In this document: in pieces, positions 43,195 through 54,617 of the stretch | Layout of the letters: every line of letters starts with the position of its first letter | How positions within the stretch are numbered: the stretch's first letter is position 1 | Assembly (NCBI RefSeq): GCF_003987595.1 | Contig: NZ_NGJZ01000001.1 | Location: 1,178,001-1,242,000, forward strand | Direction of reading: 5' to 3' | Origin: Vagococcus entomophilus | GTDB lineage: Bacteria > Bacillota > Bacilli > Lactobacillales > Vagococcaceae | DNA length: 64,000 nt | The notes under the pieces: generated by a model | What the model was told of the DNA's origin: nothing | The model's input: only the letters and a program-made list of their open reading frames with translations | The model's database searches: none | Position numbers and translations under genes: made by a program

Positions 43195-43243
43195 AGAGCC
43201 TGAAAGATAACTAAAAAGTTATCTTTCAGGCTCTTTCTTTTTA
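43195..43243. terminator. terminator after the DsbA-like gene
   Basis: AAAGAGCCTGAAAGATAACT / AGTTATCTTTCAGGCTCTTT, an almost perfect 20-bp stem; A- and T-rich on both flanks, so it also suits the rpiR gene on the other strand. Confidence 0.9.
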
Positions 43244-43256
43244 TGTTTCTTTTAAC

Positions 43257-44006
43257 TTATTCATCAAATAAGATAAACTCTCGGTACTTGTAAGCAAAAA
43301 TGGATAGGATAATATTAAGTCCAATCATCGATATTCTATGACTGCCTCCTTGTGCTGGGACATCACTTACTTCGTAGTATAACTGAAACTTGGAATGTGT
43401 ACTCAAAAAGCTCTTACCAAAAGCGGTAACGGAGCAAATAGGTACCTTACTCATGTTTAGATACTTGATTGTATTTTTTATTGCGGGTGTATTTCCGCTT
43501 AAAGAAGTAATGATTACCATATCCTCAGAATTTAAGGTTTGGCTGATGATTTCGAAATTGGTTTCACCAGAAATCAAAAAGTTGGTTCGTCCAGATAAAA
43601 AAAGGCTATTGGCGAACTCCTTAGAATAATTATTTTGCGTAAAACCGGTTGCATAAATAAATAGCCCTCTTGCATTTTTTATTTTATCTAATAAAGGATA
43701 AAAATTGACTTGCTCAGAGTAAAGAAAGGTCTCATTGATGACGTCTTTAAGTCCGCTGATTAAATCTGTTGGCTCTGTCGCTACTTGCTTCATCTCTTGC
43801 GCAATCGCATACTTCATTTCAGCAAAGCCGCGAAACCCTAATTTTTGAGCCAAGCGAGAGACGGAGCTTTTGGATGACAATGTTTGTTCGGCAAATTCCA
43901 CTGCAGACATGTTTATTACCTCGTGCTTATGTTCTTTGATATAAAAAGACATTTCTTTTTCATTATCAGTTAGTAAATCAAAATTTAGCTTTACTTGGTC
44001 AGCCAC
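43257..44006 (-). CDS. MurR/RpiR-family transcriptional regulator
   Basis: 249 residues from the GTG at 44006: N-terminal helix-turn-helix (LLTDNEKEMSFYIKEHKHEVINMSAVEFAEQTLSSKSSVSRLAQKLGFRGFAEMKY) and a C-terminal SIS domain (about 115-230; ITSLSGNTPAIKNTIKYL) that binds a phosphosugar. The open frame continues to 44117, but that stretch is the whiA terminator, so a start there is unlikely; no ribosome binding site is obvious before the GTG. No sugar gene adjoins it, so its target is unknown. Confidence 0.82.
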   Translation of the reverse strand: MADQVKLNFDLLTDNEKEMSFYIKEHKHEVINMSAVEFAEQTLSSKSSVSRLAQKLGFRGFAEMKYAIAQEMKQVATEPTDLISGLKDVINETFLYSEQVNFYPLLDKIKNARGLFIYATGFTQNNYSKEFANSLFLSGRTNFLISGETNFEIISQTLNSEDMVIITSLSGNTPAIKNTIKYLNMSKVPICSVTAFGKSFLSTHSKFQLYYEVSDVPAQGGSHRISMIGLNIILSIFAYKYREFILFDE

Positions 44007-44074
44007 TAGACACTTTGGGCTAGACTTCAAATCATAGGGCGAATTCCCAAGTGAAGTCTTCCTAATGGGTAAAA

Positions 44075-44110
44075 AAAATGTACAAAAAAGTAGAATCACT
44101 TTTTTATACA
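44075..44110 (-). terminator. terminator of rapZ-yvcK-whiA
   Basis: TGTA-AAAAAAGT / ACTTTTTT-TACA stem with a 6-nt loop (one mismatch) followed by eight T residues, about 110 bp after whiA. Confidence 0.82.
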
Positions 44111-44214
44111 TTTTCACTTTCAGTATTATTACATGCAGTCAATGACTTAATAGATTCCTTTTTATGTAAAGAATCTAGTAGGTTTCAAGCAATGTGCTTT
44201 ATGGACAATACTTT

Positions 44215-45147
44215 TTATTCTTCTTTTTTTAACTTTTCTGCATACTCATTTAGTTTTCGAATTCGATGATTGATGCCTGACTTTGATATAGGCCCACTCG
44301 GTGCAGCCTCGCCCAACTCTTTCAGACTTAAATCTGGGTATGCTAGTCTTAACTCTGCAATCTCTTTAAGTTTTTCAGGTAAGGCTTCCAAACCAACTGA
44401 CTGTGCGATAAATTGAATATTTTCAACTTGTTTAGAAGCCGCATCAATCGTTTTATTTAAATTTGCGGTTTCACAATTAACAAGGCGATTAACAGAATTT
44501 CTCATGTCTCTTACAATTCGAACATCTTCGAATTTTAACATTGAATTGGTTGCACCAATTAGAGTTAAAAAATCCGCAATCTTTTCTGCTTCTTTTAAGT
44601 AGGAAATATAACCATTTCTTCTTTCTAACGTTCGGGCATTTAACCCATAATAATTCAACATATCACAAATATCTTGATTGTGTTCTTCGTATAATGAGTA
44701 GATTTCTAAATGATAGCGGCTTGTTTCTGGATTATTAACGGATCCCCCCGCCAAAAAAGCTCCTCTTAAGTACGAGCGCATTTTTTGGGCATTTCCCATA
44801 ATCGAAGAAGAAACATGGGTGACAAACATCATGCCATCCATGATATCCAAATCCATCAAAATATTTTGTGTATCTTGTTTTAGACGAACAATATATATAT
44901 TATTTTTTTTGAGTTTCATTTTTCGGCGCACTAGCAACTCACTTCTGACTTGATAATGATCTTTTAATAAACTATACAATCTTCTAGCAATCGCTGCATT
45001 TTCAGTTTGAACGTTTAAAATCATTTGGCGATTTGCAAGTGAGACTGCACCATTCATCTTGATCAAAGCAGCTAGTTCCGCCTTGGCGTGTTCTTTATGA
45101 ACTTCAAGAGTGGTTAGCTCCTTTTTTACATCAGAGGCATACGACAC
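44215..45147 (-). CDS. whiA: sporulation-type regulator WhiA (DUF199)
   Basis: 310 residues: N-terminal LAGLIDADG homing-endonuclease-like domain without nuclease residues and a C-terminal helix-turn-helix ([25 protein letters not shown]). In Firmicutes WhiA affects cell division and chromosome segregation rather than sporulation. Third gene of the conserved rapZ-yvcK-whiA set; 21 bp behind yvcK. Confidence 0.95.
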   Translation of the reverse strand: MSYASDVKKELTTLEVHKEHAKAELAALIKMNGAVSLANRQMILNVQTENAAIARRLYSLLKDHYQVRSELLVRRKMKLKKNNIYIVRLKQDTQNILMDLDIMDGMMFVTHVSSSIMGNAQKMRSYLRGAFLAGGSVNNPETSRYHLEIYSLYEEHNQDICDMLNYYGLNARTLERRNGYISYLKEAEKIADFLTLIGATNSMLKFEDVRIVRDMRNSVNRLVNCETANLNKTIDAASKQVENIQFIAQSVGLEALPEKLKEIAELRLAYPDLSLKELGEAAPSGPISKSGINHRIRKLNEYAEKLKKEE

Positions 45148-45168
45148 TGGTCTATCTCCTTTCTATCA

Positions 45169-46161
45169 CTAATACGATGTCCCAAATACTAAACGAAAGA
45201 GCTCCTCCACTACTTTTTGGCCATCATGAAATACACCGCCATTTTTAAGCTCGAGAAAATCCGCCGATATGACACGACACCCCTGTTCCCTAAGTCCATT
45301 AAAATCATGTGCGACTTGAACTAAGTATTCATCATATTTTTCTGCATTCATATAGCCTTGAGGTACTTTTTCGGTATTTACTAAAACCGTATTGATAAAA
45401 GGAGTTTTCAAATGATGATTTAAGACCCGGATATGATCTGCATCAGAAAAGTATTCCGTTTCGCCTTTTTGTGTCATTATATTACAAATATAGACTACTT
45501 CTGCCTTAGTTTTTTTGATTGATTCCGCAATTTCTTCGATGACTAAATTGGGCAAAATACTCGTGTACAGACTTCCTGGACCAAGTACAATCATATCTGC
45601 TTCTTCAATTGCAGTTACGACTTTTCTTGAGGCAATTGGTTTTTCAGCATTATAGGTATTGGTTACATATACGTAATCAATCTGCTTACGTTCTAAAGCG
45701 ATTTTAGATTCTCCTGATTCTTCAGTTCCATCTTTATATTTCGCATGTAAGGTCAAAGAATTTTCAGAGGCTGGATAGATATGCCCATCCACATGCATAA
45801 TTTTAGAGAGTAACTGAATGGCTTCATAAGTGCTATTTCTCATTTCAGAAAGTGCTGCAATAATCAAATTACCAATTGTATGATCCGCCAAAAATTGATC
45901 CTCTTGCTTAAAGCGATATTGAAAAATATCTTCATAGATTTGTGGCATATCCGAAAGAGCAACCAATACATTTCTTAAGTCACCCGGAGGTGCTATATTG
46001 ATACTCTCTCTCAGCTTGCCACTGCTTCCCCCATCGTCGGCTACCGTCACAATCGCCGTGATATCTGCACTTTGATCTCTCAAACTTTTTAGTATTACGG
46101 GTAATCCTGTCCCACCACCGATGATGACAATCTTGGGTTTTCGGATTCTATATGTTTTCAT
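45169..46161 (-). CDS. yvcK: YvcK/GlmR-type gluconeogenesis factor
   Basis: 330 residues, CofD-like fold. GGGTGLP at 15-21 binds the uridine nucleotide-sugar in homologues, and [15 protein letters not shown] and [12 protein letters not shown] are characteristic. In Bacillus GlmR (YvcK) stimulates GlmS and so cell-wall precursor supply, and it binds UDP-GlcNAc. The start overlaps the rapZ stop codon. Because GlmS, RapZ and YvcK are tied to amino sugar control, the operon likely tunes peptidoglycan precursors. Confidence 0.95.
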   Translation of the reverse strand: MKTYRIRKPKIVIIGGGTGLPVILKSLRDQSADITAIVTVADDGGSSGKLRESINIAPPGDLRNVLVALSDMPQIYEDIFQYRFKQEDQFLADHTIGNLIIAALSEMRNSTYEAIQLLSKIMHVDGHIYPASENSLTLHAKYKDGTEESGESKIALERKQIDYVYVTNTYNAEKPIASRKVVTAIEEADMIVLGPGSLYTSILPNLVIEEIAESIKKTKAEVVYICNIMTQKGETEYFSDADHIRVLNHHLKTPFINTVLVNTEKVPQGYMNAEKYDEYLVQVAHDFNGLREQGCRVISADFLELKNGGVFHDGQKVVEELFRLVFGTSY

Positions 46162-47045
46162 GAACGATTCACCGTCTCTTTTCGCTTCGCTTTATCTCGG
46201 TGGGTAATATTGACGTGATACTCATTGCCCAGTTCTTTCCCCATTCGTTCAGCAAGTGCGACAGAGCGATGTTGCCCGCCAGTACAGCCAATAGCAATGG
46301 TCACGTTATTTTTTCCTTCTTTTTTATATCCAGGTAGAATGCTATCAATCAGTGCTTTAAATTTATGATAAAACTCTTGTGTTTCAGCAAAACTCATAAC
46401 ATAGTCATACACGGGTGCATCTTGCCCGTTTAAAGGTCGTAGCGCATCCACATAATGAGGATTCGGTAAGAAACGAACATCCATGACAATATCTGCATCA
46501 ATAGGAAGACCGTATTTAAACCCAAAAGAGAGCATCTCTACTCTAAAAGTATGGGTATCTGTGGTTTTAAACTCTTTCATAATCCGCTCACGTAGTTCTC
46601 TTGGAGCTAAGGAAGTCGTATTAATGATTGTCTGTGCATACACTTTCGTTTCTTCAAGAAGCGCTCTTTCTTTTCGGATACCTTCTGTTACAAGCCCGTC
46701 CATGGCTAGCGGGTGTGTTCTTCTTGTTTCTTTGTATCTTGAAACGAGTTCTTCATCCGTCGCATCTAAAAATAAAACTCGCGTATTGATAAAACTAGTA
46801 TTTTCTAACTCAATTAACATCGCTTGGATTTCTTGGAAAAATGCTCGGGAACGAAGATCAATAACAAGCGCAATTTTGCTAACTTTGCCTGATTCTTTGA
46901 TTAATTCCCAAAATTTGGGAACAAGGCTTGGAGGCATATTGTCGATACAAAAAAAACCCATATCTTCAAAACTCTGCATGGCAACGGTTTTGCCTGCTCC
47001 ACTCATTCCTGTAATAATGACTAATTCTAAGTGATCTGTCGTCAT
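46158..47045 (-). CDS. rapZ: RapZ-family nucleotide-binding protein
   Basis: 295 residues with a P-loop GMSGAGKT at 13-20 and a C-terminal domain containing [19 protein letters not shown], the family hallmark. In E. coli RapZ controls decay of sRNA GlmZ; in Gram-positive bacteria the homologue (YvcJ) hydrolyses nucleotides and its RNA role is unproven. AAGGAGGGCGAGTAT before the ATG. First gene of the operon, 135 bp after uvrA with a terminator between. Confidence 0.94.
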   Translation of the reverse strand: MTTDHLELVIITGMSGAGKTVAMQSFEDMGFFCIDNMPPSLVPKFWELIKESGKVSKIALVIDLRSRAFFQEIQAMLIELENTSFINTRVLFLDATDEELVSRYKETRRTHPLAMDGLVTEGIRKERALLEETKVYAQTIINTTSLAPRELRERIMKEFKTTDTHTFRVEMLSFGFKYGLPIDADIVMDVRFLPNPHYVDALRPLNGQDAPVYDYVMSFAETQEFYHKFKALIDSILPGYKKEGKNNVTIAIGCTGGQHRSVALAERMGKELGNEYHVNITHRDKAKRKETVNRS

Positions 47046-47133
47046 ATACTCGCCCTCCTTCTTTATTCCTACTCATTATAACACACCCGGGCGTATCATT
47101 GTGTGTGAATTTACTTGGAAGAAACTTACTACT

Positions 47134-47180
47134 AAAAAAAGCGCTTGAAACAAGTCTTTCTTGCTCCAAGCGCCTCCTTT
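47134..47180 (-). terminator. terminator of uvrA
   Basis: GGCGCTTG-GCAAG / CTTGT-CAAGCGCT imperfect stem, then TTTTTTT on the minus strand, right after the uvrA stop. Confidence 0.85.
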
Positions 47181-50006
47181 TTATTTGGCTTTTAAAATTT
47201 TTTTCAAATAGCTTCCAGTATAGCTTTCTTTTACTTTAATTATTTCTTCAGGCGTTCCTGTAGCGACGATTGTCCCCCCGCCAGCGCCTCCTTCTGGCCC
47301 TAAATCAATAATATGATCCGCAGTTTTGATAACATCCAGATTATGTTCAATTACTAAAACTGTATTTCCTGCATCTACCAATCGATTTAAGACAACTAGT
47401 AGTCTTGCAATATCATCTGTATGTAGTCCAGTTGTCGGCTCATCTAGAATATAGAAACTTTTCCCAGAAGATTTTTTATGCAGTTCACTTGCTAATTTCA
47501 TCCGCTGCGCTTCACCACCTGATAAAGTAGTGGCTGGCTGTCCTAACGTAACATACCCTAGGCCAACGTCAACAATTGTTTGTAATTTTCGTTGAATCTT
47601 AGGAATGTGCTCGAAAAAGACAACCGCTTTTTCAACTGTCATATCCAAAATTTCTGCAATGTTTTTTCCTTTATAATGAACTTCTAAGGTTTCAGAATTA
47701 TAACGTTTCCCATGGCAAACTTCGCATGGAACATATACATCTGGTAGAAAGTGCATTTCAATTTTTAAGATTCCATCTCCACGACATGCTTCACAGCGTC
47801 CACCTTTTACATTGAAACTAAAGCGGCCCTTTTTATAACCTCTGATCTTTGCCTCGTTTGTTTTAGCAAACAAATCGCGAATATCGTCAAAAACACTTGT
47901 ATAGGTTGCCGGATTACTACGAGGAGTCCGACCAATAGGACTCTGGTCAATGTCAATAATCTTCTCAATTTCCTCGTACCCAGTTATTTTTTTATATTTG
48001 CCTGGCTTGGCCGAATTCCGATTGATTTTTTGGGCTAGTACTTTTTTTAAAATTTGATTGACTAGAGTACTTTTCCCAGAACCGGAAACCCCAGTCACCG
48101 CTACTAGCTCTCCTAGCGGAAACTTCACCGTAATATTTTTTAGGTTGTTTTCACTAGCGCCTGAAATTTGAATCGCCTTTCCGTTGCCTTTTCGCCTTTC
48201 TTGAGGAATTCCTATCGCTTTTTTTCCTGATAAATATTGTCCCGTCAAAGAATGAGGATTTTTTTCAACTTCAAGCGGGGTGCCCGCGGCTATTACTTCG
48301 CCACCCTTAGCCCCTGCACCAGGACCAATATCAATGAGGTAATCTGCTTCGCGCATTGTGTCTTCATCATGCTCAACAACAATTAGTGTATTGCCTAAGT
48401 CTCTCATTTTCTTAAGAGAAGCAATCAGACGATCATTGTCTCGCTGATGCAGGCCAATCGAAGGCTCATCCAGAATATAAAGGACACCTGATAGATTGGA
48501 TCCAATTTGCGTAGCTAGCCTAATACGTTGGGCTTCTCCTCCTGATAAAGTTCCAGCCGTTCTGCTTAGCGTTAAATAATCTAGGCCCACATTTTGTAAA
48601 AATGACAGGCGGTCTAACACTTCTTTTAGTATTGGACGTGCAATCGCCAATTCATGCTCTTTTAGCTGCAAATCTTTGAAAAAGTCCGCTGCATCAGAAA
48701 TTGAGAGATTGCTGACTTCCCCCAAATGCTTTTGGTTAATTTTCACACACAATGCTTGCGGATTCAGGCGATAACCATGACACGTTTGACAGGGTAATTC
48801 TGTCATATATTGTTTCATTTGATCTCTGGTAAAATCACTATTTGTTTCGTGGTATCTTCGCGTGATATTTGGCAGAACCCCTTCAAAAGGCACTTCTACA
48901 TCACGAATTCCACCGAAATCATTTTCATAGTGAAACTTAAAGATTTGCCCATTGGAACCATTCAACACGAGAGCTTGATCTGTTTCGGATAACTTTTCAA
49001 AAGGAACGTCCATATCGATAGAAAAAGTTTTACAGGCTTGCGTCAGCATTTGTGGGTAATAGTTGGAACTAATTGGATTCCATGGAAGAATGGCCCCTTC
49101 GTTTAATGTTTTGCTTGGATCTGGAACAACCAAGTCTACATCTACTTCTAGTTTCATCCCCAAACCATCACATTCACTACAGGCACCAAATGGCGCATTA
49201 AACGAAAACAATCGAGGTTCGAGTTCTCCGACAGTAAAGCCACATAAAGGACAAGAATAGTGCTCGCTAAAGACTAGTTCCTCCTGACCTATGACATCAA
49301 CAACAACACGTCCTTCTGCGAGATGGAGGGCGCTTTCTAAAGATTCGAATAAGCGTGAGCGAACCCCGTCTTTAACGATAATCCGGTCAATGACAATTTC
49401 GATTGTGTGTTTTTTATTTTTCTCAAGCTCTGGCACTTCTGTGATATCATAAATCACCTTATCCACACGAACACGCACAAATCCCTCACGCTTTACTTTT
49501 TCGATTATTTTTTTATGTTGGCCTTTTTTTGCAGAAATAATTGGCGCTAAAATTTGCAATTTAGATTTTTCTGGTAAACTCAAAATTCTTTCAACCATTT
49601 GATCTACAGACTGGCTGCTGATCTCCATCCCATCATTAGGACAAATTGGATGCCCCACTCGCGCGTAAAGTAAGCGCAAATAATCGTTGATTTCTGTAGC
49701 TGTTCCAACTGTTGAACGGGGATTTCGACTGGTAGTCTTTTGATCAATCGAAATCGCTGGACTCAACCCATCAATACTATCCACATCGGGCTTGTCCATT
49801 TGACCTAAAAATTGTCTAGCATAGGCAGATAAACTCTCTACATACCGTCTTTGTCCCTCAGCATAGAGCGTATCAAAAGCTAAGGAGCTTTTCCCAGAAC
49901 CGGAAAGCCCCGTCACTACAACTAATTTATCTCTTGGAATTGTCACATCAATATTTTTTAAATTATGCGCTCGAGCACCATGAATTTGAATTTTATCATT
50001 TGCCAC
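47181..50006 (-). CDS. uvrA: excinuclease ABC subunit A
   Basis: Damage-recognition ATPase of nucleotide excision repair. 941 residues, usual length. Two ABC ATPase cassettes: Walker [10 protein letters not shown] near residue 33 and GVSGSGKST near 640; signature LSGGEAQR in both; zinc fingers CPLC...CSEC and CEAC...CEVC. It follows uvrB by 20 bp, as in many Firmicutes, so both come from the LexA-controlled promoter. Confidence 0.97.
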   Translation of the reverse strand: MANDKIQIHGARAHNLKNIDVTIPRDKLVVVTGLSGSGKSSLAFDTLYAEGQRRYVESLSAYARQFLGQMDKPDVDSIDGLSPAISIDQKTTSRNPRSTVGTATEINDYLRLLYARVGHPICPNDGMEISSQSVDQMVERILSLPEKSKLQILAPIISAKKGQHKKIIEKVKREGFVRVRVDKVIYDITEVPELEKNKKHTIEIVIDRIIVKDGVRSRLFESLESALHLAEGRVVVDVIGQEELVFSEHYSCPLCGFTVGELEPRLFSFNAPFGACSECDGLGMKLEVDVDLVVPDPSKTLNEGAILPWNPISSNYYPQMLTQACKTFSIDMDVPFEKLSETDQALVLNGSNGQIFKFHYENDFGGIRDVEVPFEGVLPNITRRYHETNSDFTRDQMKQYMTELPCQTCHGYRLNPQALCVKINQKHLGEVSNLSISDAADFFKDLQLKEHELAIARPILKEVLDRLSFLQNVGLDYLTLSRTAGTLSGGEAQRIRLATQIGSNLSGVLYILDEPSIGLHQRDNDRLIASLKKMRDLGNTLIVVEHDEDTMREADYLIDIGPGAGAKGGEVIAAGTPLEVEKNPHSLTGQYLSGKKAIGIPQERRKGNGKAIQISGASENNLKNITVKFPLGELVAVTGVSGSGKSTLVNQILKKVLAQKINRNSAKPGKYKKITGYEEIEKIIDIDQSPIGRTPRSNPATYTSVFDDIRDLFAKTNEAKIRGYKKGRFSFNVKGGRCEACRGDGILKIEMHFLPDVYVPCEVCHGKRYNSETLEVHYKGKNIAEILDMTVEKAVVFFEHIPKIQRKLQTIVDVGLGYVTLGQPATTLSGGEAQRMKLASELHKKSSGKSFYILDEPTTGLHTDDIARLLVVLNRLVDAGNTVLVIEHNLDVIKTADHIIDLGPEGGAGGGTIVATGTPEEIIKVKESYTGSYLKKILKAK

Positions 50007-50026
50007 TACACATCACCACTTTCTTC

Positions 50027-52021
50027 TTATTTACTTGATTTCAAATCTAGTACAACATCTCTCAGTGAAGCAGCTTCTTCAAAATCAAGTGCTTTTGCTG
50101 CTGCGCGCATTTCTTCTTCTAATTTATGAATCAACACTTCTTTTTCATCTGCTGAAAGGTTGCTGTAATCCAAGTCTTCCTCTTCAATATCTAACTCTTC
50201 AACTGCTTTAGATATCTGAATCTTGTCACGAATTGCTTTAATAATCGTTGTAGGCACGATTCCGTGTTTCTCATTATACGCCTCTTGAATAGAGCGTCTT
50301 CTCGACGTTTCATCCATTGCTTTTTGCATCGATTCTGTTATGCGATCTGCATACATAATCACTCGACCATCAGCATTTCTTGCAGCTCGACCAATCGTTT
50401 GGACAAGGGAGCGCTCACTACGTAAAAAGCCCTCTTTATCAGCATCCAGAATGGCTACCAGCGAAACTTCTGGGACATCTAGTCCTTCTCTTAATAAGTT
50501 GATGCCAATTAAGACATCAAATTCTCCCAAACGTAATTCCCGAATAATTTCTGTTCGCTCTAAAGTTTTAATATCGCTATGCAAATAGTTTACTTTGATT
50601 CCAAGTTCTTTCAAATAATCCGTCAAATCCTCTGACATTTTCTTCGTCAATGTCGTGATAAAGACGCGTTCATTTTTTTCAATCCGCTGATTGATTTCCC
50701 CAACCAAATCGTCTATTTGCCCCATAATAGGACGCACCTCAATCAATGGATCTAATAATCCTGTCGGACGAATAATTTGCTGAATCACTTGATCCGTACG
50801 TTCCATTTCATAAGGTCCTGGAGTTGCCGAAACATAGATAATTTGATTGACATGCTCTTCAAATTCACTTAATTTTAGTGGACGATTGTCTAGTGCACTT
50901 GGCAAACGAAATCCATGATCAATCAACATTTGTTTGCGCGCCTGATCGCCGTTAAACATGCCTCTAATTTGTGGCAAAGAAACATGCGACTCATCTGCGA
51001 CAATTAAAAAATCCTTTGGAAAGAAATCCAAAAGTGTGTATGGCGCTTCGCCTTTTTGTCTACCATCCATATGTCTTGAATAATTTTCAATTCCAGAGCA
51101 ATACCCCATCTCACGCATCATCTCAATATCGTAATTGGTCCGTTGCTCTAAGCGCTGTGCTTCGAGTAATTTCTCTTCTGCTCGTAATGTGTTTAACTGT
51201 TCTTTTAGCTCTGCTTGTATCTCTGCAATCGCATGTTCCATATGCGCTTCATTGGTCAAAAAGTGAGTAGCCGGAAAAATAGCAACATGCTCTCTTTCGC
51301 CAACGATTTCTCCCGTTAAGGCATCTACTTCTCTAATTTTTTCGATTTCATCACCAAAAAACTCAACACGCAGTGCTTTTTCATCTCTTGATGCTGGAAA
51401 AATTTCTACTACATCTCCACGAACTCGAAAACGACCACGTTGGAAATCAATATCATTGCGCTCAAATTGAATTTTCACAAGCTCTTCTAGTAATTGACCG
51501 CGTTCTTTTTCCATGCCAACACGGAGCGAAAGGACTTGATCCCGATACTCTTTTGGATCTCCCAAACCATAGATACACGAAACAGAAGCGACTACAATCA
51601 CGTCTTCTCTTTCAAGTAAGGAGCTTGTTGCAGAGTGTCGTAACTTGTCAATTTCGTCATTGACACTGGCATCTTTTTCTATATAGGTGTCGCTAGAAGG
51701 GACATAAGCCTCTGGTTGATAATAATCATAATAGCTGACAAAATATTCAACAGCATTATTAGGGAAGAACTCTTTTAGCTCGGTATACAATTGACCGGCC
51801 AATGTTTTATTGTGTGCAAGGACTAATGTAGGCTTGTTGACCTCTTTAATTACGTTGGAGATTGTAAAGGTCTTTCCCGTTCCTGTTGCACCAAGTAGAA
51901 TCTGCTCTTTACAATGATTTTTTAGATTGTTTACTAATTTTTTTATTGCCTCGGGCTGATCTCCTTCTGGTTGATACTTGGATACTAAATCAAATTGATG
52001 CTCAGTTTTATGTTGAATCAA
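50027..52021 (-). CDS. uvrB: excinuclease ABC subunit B
   Basis: Helicase-fold protein that loads on DNA with UvrA and recruits UvrC. 664 residues with Walker A GATGTGKT at 44-51, beta-hairpin region [21 protein letters not shown], helicase motifs and a C-terminal UVR domain (about 625-660). AATTTAGGAGG before the ATG. A LexA box and an AT-rich extended -10 lie 80-110 bp upstream. Confidence 0.97.
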   Translation of the reverse strand: MIQHKTEHQFDLVSKYQPEGDQPEAIKKLVNNLKNHCKEQILLGATGTGKTFTISNVIKEVNKPTLVLAHNKTLAGQLYTELKEFFPNNAVEYFVSYYDYYQPEAYVPSSDTYIEKDASVNDEIDKLRHSATSSLLEREDVIVVASVSCIYGLGDPKEYRDQVLSLRVGMEKERGQLLEELVKIQFERNDIDFQRGRFRVRGDVVEIFPASRDEKALRVEFFGDEIEKIREVDALTGEIVGEREHVAIFPATHFLTNEAHMEHAIAEIQAELKEQLNTLRAEEKLLEAQRLEQRTNYDIEMMREMGYCSGIENYSRHMDGRQKGEAPYTLLDFFPKDFLIVADESHVSLPQIRGMFNGDQARKQMLIDHGFRLPSALDNRPLKLSEFEEHVNQIIYVSATPGPYEMERTDQVIQQIIRPTGLLDPLIEVRPIMGQIDDLVGEINQRIEKNERVFITTLTKKMSEDLTDYLKELGIKVNYLHSDIKTLERTEIIRELRLGEFDVLIGINLLREGLDVPEVSLVAILDADKEGFLRSERSLVQTIGRAARNADGRVIMYADRITESMQKAMDETSRRRSIQEAYNEKHGIVPTTIIKAIRDKIQISKAVEELDIEEEDLDYSNLSADEKEVLIHKLEEEMRAAAKALDFEEAASLRDVVLDLKSSK

Positions 52022-52103
52022 CTTATTCCCTCCTAAATTTTTATTTTTGAAATAAAAATAGCCACACTACTCATCTTTCAATTCGTTTTTAATTTTATCA
52101 CAC

Positions 52104-52117
52104 CGAACATATTTTCG
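52104..52117. promoter_or_regulatory. LexA (DinR) box of uvrB-uvrA
   Basis: CGAAC-ATAT-TTTCG differs from the palindromic Gram-positive consensus CGAAC-N4-GTTCG at one base. It lies just upstream of an extended -10 (TGATAAAAT) on the minus strand, the right place to repress uvrB. Confidence 0.8.
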
Positions 52118-52177
52118 CTAGAAATAACTTTTTCGCGTCAAAACAAGCTTTGATGTCAGCTTTTATCTCATTATAAA

Positions 52178-52210
52178 CAAGTTTTTAATGAGAAATTCAT
52201 TAAAAACTTG
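52178..52210. promoter_or_regulatory. palindrome overlapping the glnP promoter
   Basis: A 14-bp perfect inverted repeat (CAAGTTTTTAATGA and complement) with 5-nt centre; the right arm overlaps the -35 (TTGAAA 52208-52213) of a promoter whose -10 is TATAAT at 52232-52237 (18-bp spacer). No T run follows, so it is an operator candidate rather than a terminator. Confidence 0.6.
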
Positions 52211-52272
52211 AAATTTCCCTCATATTTATTTTATAATTAGACGATATTCGGAATTAAATTAGGAGGAACATT

Positions 52273-53718
52273 ATGAAGAAGAAAAATATGAAGGGATATT
52301 TCCTAGCATTCTTTGCCTGTATGTTTTGCTTTTTATTTGGAGCAAAAGTCAGTAATGCTGCTGAAACATATGTTATCGGGACTGACATAACCTTTGCCCC
52401 ATTTGAATTTCAAAATTCCAGTAATGAGTATGTCGGTATTGACATCGACCTGCTTAATGCCATTGCAAAAGATCAAGGTTTTTCTGTAAAAATCAAAGCA
52501 GTTGGCTTTGATGCAGCTGTACAACAGGTTCAAGCAGGGCAACTCGATGGGATGATTGCCGGAATGACTATTACGGAAGATCGAAAAAAAGCATTTGATT
52601 TTTCAACACCGTATTTTGACAGTGGGATTGTCATGGCTGTTTCTAAGACCAATAAATCGGTTAAAGAATATTCTGATTTAAAAGGAAAAACAGTTGGTGC
52701 GAAAGTTGGAAGTGAAAGTGCCGATTTTATTCAAAAGAACAAAGATAAATACGGATATAAAGTTAAATTAATCGATACGAGTGATACCCTTTACCAAATG
52801 GTGCAAAGCGGGAACTTAGATGCAGTATTTGATGACTATCCTGTTATTGGATATGCGATTAAGCAAGGACAACCACTGAAAATGGTCACACAAAAAGAAA
52901 AAGGTGGTAGCTATGGATTTGCTGTGAAAAAAGGGCAAAACCAAGAGTTGTTAGAAAAGTTTAATGCTGGTTTGAAAAAGCTTAAAACAAATGGCGAATA
53001 CCAAAAAATTGTCAATAAATATGTGGACTCCAATGCAAGTTCTTCAAAAACGGTTGATGAGACAACTTATGCTGGTCTTATAAAAAATAATTACAAGTCA
53101 TTGTTGTCTGGTTTAGGTAAAACTTTGGGTCTAACCTTTGTTTCCTTTATTATTGCAACGATAATCGGAGTCCTCCTAGGGCTGTTCAATGTTTCTGATA
53201 GTAAAATTTTACGTTTTATCGCAACTTTTTACATTGATATCATTCGAGGCATTCCACTACTTGTATTAGCAATGTTCATCTTTATTGGTTTGCCAAACTT
53301 AACAGGTATTAAAATCAATGAAATGGTTGCAGGTGTTGTGACCCTTAGTTTAAATGCGGGTGCATACATCGCAGAGATTGTTCGTGGAGGAATCAAAGCT
53401 GTCCCAAATGGCCAAAATGAAGCCGCTCGTTCACTTGGACTTTCTTATGGCAAAACCATGCAGAAAATCATTTTACCACAAGCAATTAAGATTATGATTC
53501 CATCATTTATTAACCAATTTGTTATTTCGTTAAAAGATACAACAATTTTATCTGCAATCGGATTAGTTGAACTGCTCCAAACTGGTAAAATTATTATCGC
53601 TCGAAACTTGCAGAGTTTTAAAGTTTACTTAATTATTTCAGTCATTTACATCGTAGTGATCACAATCTTAACCAAATTATCCAATATTCTTGAAAGGAGA
53701 GTCCAAAAAAATGGCTAA
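52273..53718 (+). CDS. glnP: glutamine-type ABC transporter, fused substrate-binding and permease protein
   Basis: 481 residues. Signal peptide to about 30 (ends AKVSNAAE), then a periplasmic-binding-type domain (about 30-258) with [23 protein letters not shown] and [27 protein letters not shown], and a permease domain (about 275-480) with [22 protein letters not shown], the loop that contacts the ATPase. Lactic acid bacteria commonly have this fused arrangement for glutamine/glutamate or other polar amino acids. AGGAGG before the ATG. glnQ overlaps its end by 8 bp. Confidence 0.93.
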   Translation: MKKKNMKGYFLAFFACMFCFLFGAKVSNAAETYVIGTDITFAPFEFQNSSNEYVGIDIDLLNAIAKDQGFSVKIKAVGFDAAVQQVQAGQLDGMIAGMTITEDRKKAFDFSTPYFDSGIVMAVSKTNKSVKEYSDLKGKTVGAKVGSESADFIQKNKDKYGYKVKLIDTSDTLYQMVQSGNLDAVFDDYPVIGYAIKQGQPLKMVTQKEKGGSYGFAVKKGQNQELLEKFNAGLKKLKTNGEYQKIVNKYVDSNASSSKTVDETTYAGLIKNNYKSLLSGLGKTLGLTFVSFIIATIIGVLLGLFNVSDSKILRFIATFYIDIIRGIPLLVLAMFIFIGLPNLTGIKINEMVAGVVTLSLNAGAYIAEIVRGGIKAVPNGQNEAARSLGLSYGKTMQKIILPQAIKIMIPSFINQFVISLKDTTILSAIGLVELLQTGKIIIARNLQSFKVYLIISVIYIVVITILTKLSNILERRVQKNG

Positions 53719-54448
53719 AAAAGTAATAGTTGAAAACTTGATTAAAAAATATGGCGATAATACCGTTCTTCGTGGCATCAATACGTCCATTGATGATGGT
53801 GAAGTTGTCTGTGTCATCGGGCCTTCTGGTTCTGGTAAAAGTACCTTCTTGCGTTGCTTAAATCGCTTAGAAGAGCCAACAAGTGGGACAATTTTGGTTG
53901 ATGATTTTGATCTAACAGATAAGAAAACCGATATCAACCTAGTTCGTCAAAATATTGGTATGGTTTTCCAACATTTTAATTTATTTCCGCACTTAAGCGT
54001 TCTAGATAATATTACCTTAGCACCAATAGATTTAAATAAAGAATCCAAAGAAGAAGCGGAAAAAACTGCCTTAGAATTACTCGAAATGGTAGGATTAAGT
54101 GATAAAAAAGATGTCTACCCTGCTTCTCTTTCAGGAGGACAACAACAGCGGGTTGCGATTGCGAGAGCCCTTGCAATGAAACCTGATATCATGCTGTTCG
54201 ATGAACCAACCTCAGCGCTTGACCCTGAAATGGTGGGCGATGTACTTGAAGTCATGAAAAAGCTTGCTCATCAAGGAATGACCATGGTCATCGTTACGCA
54301 TGAAATGGGCTTTGCTAAAGAAGTAGCTCACCGAGTTATTTTTACAGATGGGGGCAACTTTATCGAAGAGGGCTCGCCAAAAGATATTTTTGAAAATCCT
54401 CAAAATGAACGAACCAAGAGCTTTCTACAAAAAGTTCTGAATATTTAA
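53711..54448 (+). CDS. glnQ: polar amino acid ABC transporter ATP-binding protein
   Basis: 245 residues with Walker [10 protein letters not shown] near residue 36, Q-loop [11 protein letters not shown], signature LSGGQQQR, Walker [15 protein letters not shown] and H-loop VTHEMGFA. Start ATG at 53711 behind AAAGGAGAG, overlapping the end of glnP, so both are translated together and form one importer. Confidence 0.95.
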   Translation: MAKKVIVENLIKKYGDNTVLRGINTSIDDGEVVCVIGPSGSGKSTFLRCLNRLEEPTSGTILVDDFDLTDKKTDINLVRQNIGMVFQHFNLFPHLSVLDNITLAPIDLNKESKEEAEKTALELLEMVGLSDKKDVYPASLSGGQQQRVAIARALAMKPDIMLFDEPTSALDPEMVGDVLEVMKKLAHQGMTMVIVTHEMGFAKEVAHRVIFTDGGNFIEEGSPKDIFENPQNERTKSFLQKVLNI

Positions 54449-54458
54449 GAATTTCTTA

Positions 54459-54490
54459 AAGACCACATGAAAATGTGGTCTTTTTTTCTT
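54459..54490 (+). terminator. terminator after glnQ
   Basis: AAAGACCACAT / ATGTGGTCTTT perfect 11-bp stem, GAAA loop, followed by TTTTTTCTTTTTT. Confidence 0.92.
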
Positions 54491-54557
54491 TTTTTTCTAA
54501 AAATTAGGCAAATAGCGAGATTTTTTTCTTCTTATCTATTAAACTATAAAGGTGGCT

Positions 54558-54587
54558 TTGCATATAAAAAAAATACCCCGTTATAAA
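54558..54587 (+). promoter_or_regulatory. mevalonate operon promoter
   Basis: TTGCAT (54558-54563), 18-bp A-rich spacer, TATAAA (54582-54587); transcription would begin shortly before the TTG start of mvk at 54618. Confidence 0.6.
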
Positions 54588-54617
54588 AAATGGAAAACAG
54601 AAAGAGATGGATACACT

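Noticed and set aside
46483-47034. 183-residue plus-strand ORF opposite rapZ
   Set aside because: Antisense of a well-supported gene; no ribosome binding site.
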